Below, one piece after another: positions 60,701 through 64,000 of a stretch of 64,000 bases of DNA (position 1 is the stretch's first letter; each line of letters starts with the position of its first letter). A program made the position numbers and the translations under genes. Origin of the DNA: Schistosoma haematobium (lineage: Eukaryota > Platyhelminthes > Trematoda > Strigeidida > Schistosomatidae); the NCBI RefSeq assembly GCF_000699445.3, contig NC_067196.1, positions 44,235,806 through 44,299,805 on the forward strand, in the 5' to 3' direction. The notes below the pieces were generated by a model. That model was not told the origin of the DNA. It saw nothing but the letters and a program-made list of their open reading frames with translations, and made no database searches.

Positions 60701-63450
60701 CTTGCAACCTAGTGGTTGAGAATTGAATGCTTTAACCAATAAATCATTACTCCATTAAAATAAACATCCCTACGAGGTACTGTTGGTTGTAACAGACTTA
60801 GACTCCACGAAGGGTTATTTATTGTTTTTTCTACTAAAGAGAGAAGTAAGAACAGCAGAGAATCGTTATAAAAACCTATAAACAAGACAGTTTATTTTAA
60901 AACAATGTGAAAAGAATAAGCGAAACTCGTTTTGAAGTATACGAAGACTAGATAAGTTGAATATTTTTATAATTATCAATAAGTTGCTTGATATTAAAAT
61001 AGACAGAATACCTCTCGTATAACTGAAGATTTAGTTTGTCTTGAAAATGGACGAGGATAAAGTCCAGGCGCTGGAGCAATCAAATATCCATCCGAAGTAG
61101 ATTCACAACCATGCCAGAGATTTAAATTAGACTTCATTAACAAACGACTTATCAATGTGTAAAATTCTAGTGTTGGACCAAGACCAAATCCAACTTCACC
61201 CTCAAAAGCAATTTCTAATACTGCACGTGAATCACCCATTTCATTTAATGTCATTTCAGCTTGTTTCAGTAGACGTTTTTCATCTCGATTAACGGTAACT
61301 TTGTGCCGGCGAAAGTTTGGTGACAAGGCCAGGCGTAAATGATATCTTCCACGTGTTCCTAAATTATTTCTTCCATTATCTAGTCTGTTATGTTCTTGAG
61401 AAGACGCAGATGATAGTCCAGAACTGTGGTCAAATAGTTGTGTGTTAAATGAAGACTGAGAGAATGCGTTAAATTGAGCTAGCAGAGATGCAGAGTTTGA
61501 TGATGAACTAGAATTGACAAGGTTAGTCATACCACCTACTCCACCATGTAAACCAGTAATAAATGTAGGCTGATTATCATGAATACCATGGGATAACAGT
61601 GGTGTAGGACTTCTTGTATCTATTTGTTCACGATTTTGATCAATATCAGAAGTGTAAGAACTTGCCAAATCCTAGATAATAAACAAAAGTAAATTACAAT
61701 TTGTAATTAGTGGTATAGCCGATGTTCTAATAAAAGGTGATACATGAAAAAAGAACGTTTAAAACTTTGCTGGATGGAATGGTATATAAATGAACACAGA
61801 AATTAACTACAGTAATTCTCTACCAATGCAGAATAATGTCTCAGCTACTACTAAAGTATTATCTTCAATACTGATACTACTACGATGTACAGTTAAATAA
61901 GTACTTACAATCGGATAGAAAATATATAAATTGCAAATGAACATAAAGCACTACCTACTACCACCTTACTTAAAGGTGTAAATAAACAAAAAAGAATGAA
62001 TTAGAATAGCAGAACATTCAGCAAACAGCAAGCTGAATGGTTTTTAGTAAATTCATCAACCGATCTAAGTTAGAGTATCACTCAAAACCACGAAGCACTG
62101 AACGATCGTTTCGTCCTAGCAGCGCTTTCAGGTTCCCATGGTGTTCATAATTTCAATGAAATTCAACTATATCCACAGCTTCACATTGACAATTATTATG
62201 TGCTCACTAGTGACTAGCTTCCAGAAGAAATTTCTGGAGTTCTGGTAAGAAGCCGTAACCAACGGAGCTAAACCGAGTCAAGTATGAGGCAGTTACCCAC
62301 CGAAGAAAATAGAAGATGGTCGTCCAATGCCATCGAGTGATTAAGGTTAGACATTAATACTGTTAGATGCCTATTGCTGAAGATTCCCATACTAGGAGGA
62401 AATGGCCGCTGAATGCTCCCAGGTTTCCAATGGTGGTCGAACTTAGATCAATTCATGATTTCAATGAAATACAATAATCTCTATAACCAAATAATGAAAA
62501 ATGAATGATCTTTTAAAAGTTAAGTATTAGTTTAACAGACGGCATGTCAATCATTTCTATGTTGGAAGAGAAAAAAATTAAAACCGATTTGGACACATCA
62601 ATGTGGCAGCATCAACAGTAGTATTGAATTCGTTGGTGATACAAAATAATTATTAACTCCAGTCAAATATACACACAAAATTAATTAGAACTTCATGTTG
62701 TTACTATTGTCTTTTCAAACAATAATTTTAATACAACAAATGATACATATAAACAAAGAAAGAGTATTGATTTACAGTTTTGATTAAAACGTTACAAGAA
62801 TAATGACACTCTGATATTAGATGAACCAATTTAATCAAAATAAAAGAGAATGTTAGCTTAAACCTTAGTAACAAATTAGGTAACCTTACATACTTTTCAG
62901 AACACCTTCAATGGCAATGAGAATTATTTATTAACAATTATCAAGGTCAGATTGAAGAATACATTGTTTTCTGTCACTATGGAAATAATTCCGAAATAAT
63001 ACAGTATACGACTTATAAGTTCAACGGATAACACTCAAAAAGGAATAGTATTAGGTATGGTAACTACACATTTCAAATTACTATGAAATGGACTTATTAG
63101 TGATTATTCTACAGTCCCACTAACACTTACTGATTACATGATAAATATAAAATATGTGCTCAAAATTCGTAGACAGGAGGGAAACCGGTAATGTCAAGTA
63201 AATTTTTTGCATGAGATCTAGCTATTACCAACAAGCCTGAACCTGAAGTTTTTCTCTAAATATCATTCTTAAAAAATGTGTGGGTACACAGATCCACAAC
63301 AATTTCTTTTATTCCATTTAGAATTAGTCACTCATTTTGTGTACAAATATTCTGTAATCTTGAAAAAAATATAAAGTGATCCAATCCAAAGCATATCTCC
63401 CTAGCAGTTTGTCGAATTGATAATTTGGATTTATTCGTGGTAGGTAGTAC

Positions 63451-63502
<52 letters not shown>

Positions 63503-63870
63503 GGTTTACAGTAATACTGTTATCAGTTGCTTTTAGTTTTTAAACAAGTGGCAATTTATACAACAAAGAACAGAAAACTTAACGCAACACAGTACAGTGT
63601 TGTGTATGTGGAGTTTTTCCAGATAATAAAACATAAATTTCTGAATATATTAAGTAATCCAACTGACTCTACCTGAAATCTGAGTAAAGCTCGATTACGA
63701 TCAAAATTATGAGCATAGAAGAAGGTCCTTCGAATATCAAAAGGAAACAAGAATGGGCATACTGATATCAATTGAATCAACCAAGAGGGCAAATTGCCAG
63801 CCAACACACTGAAAACATCTTGTAATTGACGTTTAGCTTTGACAGCAAGTTTTTGACTCTGAAATGATTG
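54522..63870 (-). CDS. TRIP12: TRIP12-type HECT E3 ubiquitin ligase, C-terminal 654 aa (5 exons, 5' end beyond window)
   Basis: Exons 63870-63673, 61671-61012, 60121-59684, 57093-56619 and 54715-54522 join without gaps in frame (phases 0, 0, 0, 1). The product matches TRIP12 (ULF) collinearly: KRQLQD...GNLPSWL...[21 protein letters not shown] before the HECT domain, then [59 protein letters not shown], and the catalytic [18 protein letters not shown], ending FHLS. The active cysteine (residue 621 of this part, codon 54626-54624) forms a thioester with ubiquitin before transfer to substrate, and lies 33 residues from the end, as in the family. TRIP12 acts mainly in the nucleus in ubiquitin-fusion degradation and DNA-damage responses (known for vertebrates). 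The ARM/WWE N-terminal part should lie beyond 64000. Confidence 0.95.
54727..54792. repeat. (AT)n(AG)n compound microsatellite at the last TRIP12 3' splice site
   Basis: About 19 AT units followed by 14 AG units on the plus strand. On the transcribed strand this is (CT)n(AT)n ending 10 nt before the AG, so it supplies most of the polypyrimidine tract. Confidence 0.97.
55901..56335 (+). mobile_element. Hammerhead SINE, two fragments split by ~200 bp
   Basis: 55901-56040 has a tRNA-like box A (GGTTCAGTGGACAAGAGGTT) and a dead ribozyme region (GGTGAGGAGTTCCGTATTAG, AAAAC). 56240-56335 looks like the unit's 3' tail (AGCTTGTGATTTCAATAGAA, TTTCCACAAACC). The middle may be an insertion or unrelated sequence. 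Confidence 0.65.
56619..57093 (-). CDS. TRIP12: TRIP12-like gene, HECT C-lobe approach exon (158 aa + 1 nt)
   Basis: Acceptor at 57095-57094, donor GGTG|GTAAGT at 56618; enters in phase 0 and leaves in phase 1. It codes [47 protein letters not shown] and [15 protein letters not shown], all TRIP12 landmarks. An extra acidic/Ser-rich loop (after LFCGE) is inserted between LFCG and WDVQSL compared with the vertebrate protein. The preceding 29 codons of the open frame are intron. Confidence 0.94.
57094..59683 (-). other. TRIP12-like intron, 2.6 kb
   Basis: GT at 59683-59682; AG at 57095-57094 after a CCTTTTCAAAG tract. It hosts the antisense RTE LINE 3' end. The remainder is AT-rich, with a C8 run at 57243-57250. 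Confidence 0.85.
58150..59035 (+). mobile_element. RTE-type LINE 3' end, decayed, antisense in TRIP12 intron
   Basis: The plus strand translates to the C-terminal part of an RTE-clade polyprotein as found in schistosomes: [54 protein letters not shown], then [15 protein letters not shown]. In-frame stops (for example after [10 protein letters not shown] and at ACET*P) and later frame decay show it is dead. The 3' UTR ends in GTGCATATTTATTTGGTGCC...AATAAATAATAAAT. It is 5'-truncated, as usual for LINE insertions. Confidence 0.85.
59684..60121 (-). CDS. TRIP12: TRIP12-like gene, HECT N-lobe exon (146 aa)
   Basis: Acceptor TTTGTTAG|GTTTGCGG, donor TACGAG|GTAAGA; phase 0 at both ends. It codes [19 protein letters not shown]...[13 protein letters not shown], then [11 protein letters not shown] and [11 protein letters not shown], all matching TRIP12 in order. 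The first 15 codons (60121-60077) precede the first possible start codon and are part of the exon. An insertion relative to vertebrate TRIP12 (about [15 protein letters not shown] to TQKLD) includes six consecutive histidines. Confidence 0.94.
60122..61011 (-). other. TRIP12-like intron, 0.9 kb
   Basis: GT at 61011-61010, AG at 60123-60122. No recognised repeat or gene inside. Confidence 0.85.
61012..61671 (-). CDS. TRIP12: TRIP12-like gene, exon opening the HECT domain (220 aa)
   Basis: Acceptor TTATCTAG|GATTTG, donor CGAGAG|GTATTC; phase 0 at both ends. The first ~125 residues are Ser/Asn-rich and poorly conserved. The HECT N-lobe starts near [19 protein letters not shown] and includes [20 protein letters not shown]. 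The open frame continues three codons past the donor (FCL...), which are intronic. Confidence 0.93.
62060..62488 (+). mobile_element. Hammerhead SINE dimer with inverted 5' piece, in a TRIP12 intron
   Basis: 62060-62119 is the tail/ribozyme edge in minus orientation. 62120-62183 is the 3' tail of one unit in plus orientation. From about 62195 a second plus-oriented unit follows (TGCTCACTAGTGACTAGCTT), with its tRNA arms deleted, down to about 62488. Ribozyme CTGAAGATT...GGAGGAAATGGCCGC: dead. Mostly antisense to the host gene. Confidence 0.8.
63452..63502. repeat. (TAT)n microsatellite in a TRIP12 intron
   Basis: About 17 uninterrupted TAT units. Confidence 0.97.
63673..63870 (-). CDS. TRIP12: TRIP12-like gene, exon with pre-HECT region (66 aa)
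   Basis: Acceptor TATTGTACAG|CAATC at 63872-63871, donor TTTCAG|GTAGAG at 63672. It codes for the conserved segment before the HECT domain ([36 protein letters not shown]). Phase 0 at both ends. Sequence to its right (63871-64000) is intron; the preceding exon is outside the window. Confidence 0.93.
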
Positions 63871-64000
63871 CTGTACAATAATGCAAAATAAAAATGAGTA
63901 AGTTATAATTACACAACTATCATTGATCACTTACATAGTCTAATATTCAACTGTCAACATGAGAAACGCTTTCAGTATTTAGTTATTAATAATGCAAGTA

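Larger units (their letters stand above)
61672..63672 (-). other. TRIP12-like intron, 2.0 kb
   Basis: GT at 63672-63671 and AG at 61673-61672. It contains the SINE dimer/fold-back at 62060-62488. Otherwise AT-rich. Confidence 0.85.

Noticed and set aside
63941..63956. A 16-nt segment between TTGACAG and GTAAGTG on the minus strand, resembling a micro-exon before the first TRIP12 exon
   Set aside because: In the phase needed by the next exon it contains TGA, and 16 nt would break the phase-0 join. It matches nothing in the family.

Overview
The window looks like nuclear DNA of a blood fluke (genus Schistosoma). It is AT-rich with long gene-poor stretches. It carries Sm-alpha retroposons with their hammerhead ribozyme, a second tRNA-headed SINE family that also contains a hammerhead, Penelope-like GIY-YIG retroelement fragments, and decayed LINE 3' ends. 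The species cannot be fixed from the sequence alone.

Two protein-coding genes are supported, both on the minus strand. Gene 1 (22017 to 15049) is a two-exon zinc-finger transcription factor of the INSM1 / nerfin-1 / EGL-46 family. It has 521 residues, and a 5.4 kb phase-0 intron cuts the signature finger in half. Gene 2 (63870 to 54522, continuing beyond the right edge) is the C-terminal 654 residues of a TRIP12-type HECT E3 ubiquitin ligase. It has five exons, exactly joinable phases, the catalytic cysteine and the natural end FHLS. Both genes have plausible poly(A) signals downstream.

Layout: 1-14.9 kb is intergenic with SINE copies and one LINE tail. 14.9-22.0 kb is the INSM gene; its intron holds a 163-bp inverted-repeat element and two SINE loci. 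22-53.6 kb is a 31-kb intergenic region with two Sm-alpha copies, many SINE copies, an LTR with a putative primer-binding site, three Penelope-like fragments, and several unassigned GC-richer islands, one of which encodes a broken transposase-like protein. 53.6-64 kb is the TRIP12 gene, with SINEs and an antisense RTE LINE tail in its introns.

The most interesting material is the ribozyme-bearing SINE family. Its unit is about 400 bp: a tRNA-like head, a type I hammerhead, and a 3' end near CCCCTTCTGATAA. Several insertions are partial tandem dimers joined to an inverted 5' piece, as expected if a multimeric RNA were copied by twin priming. One locus (46.56-47.21 kb) keeps two hammerheads with every core residue intact, one on each strand. 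Another pair (30.26 and 32.40 kb) is a near-identical inverted repeat whose two copies share the same ribozyme-killing changes.
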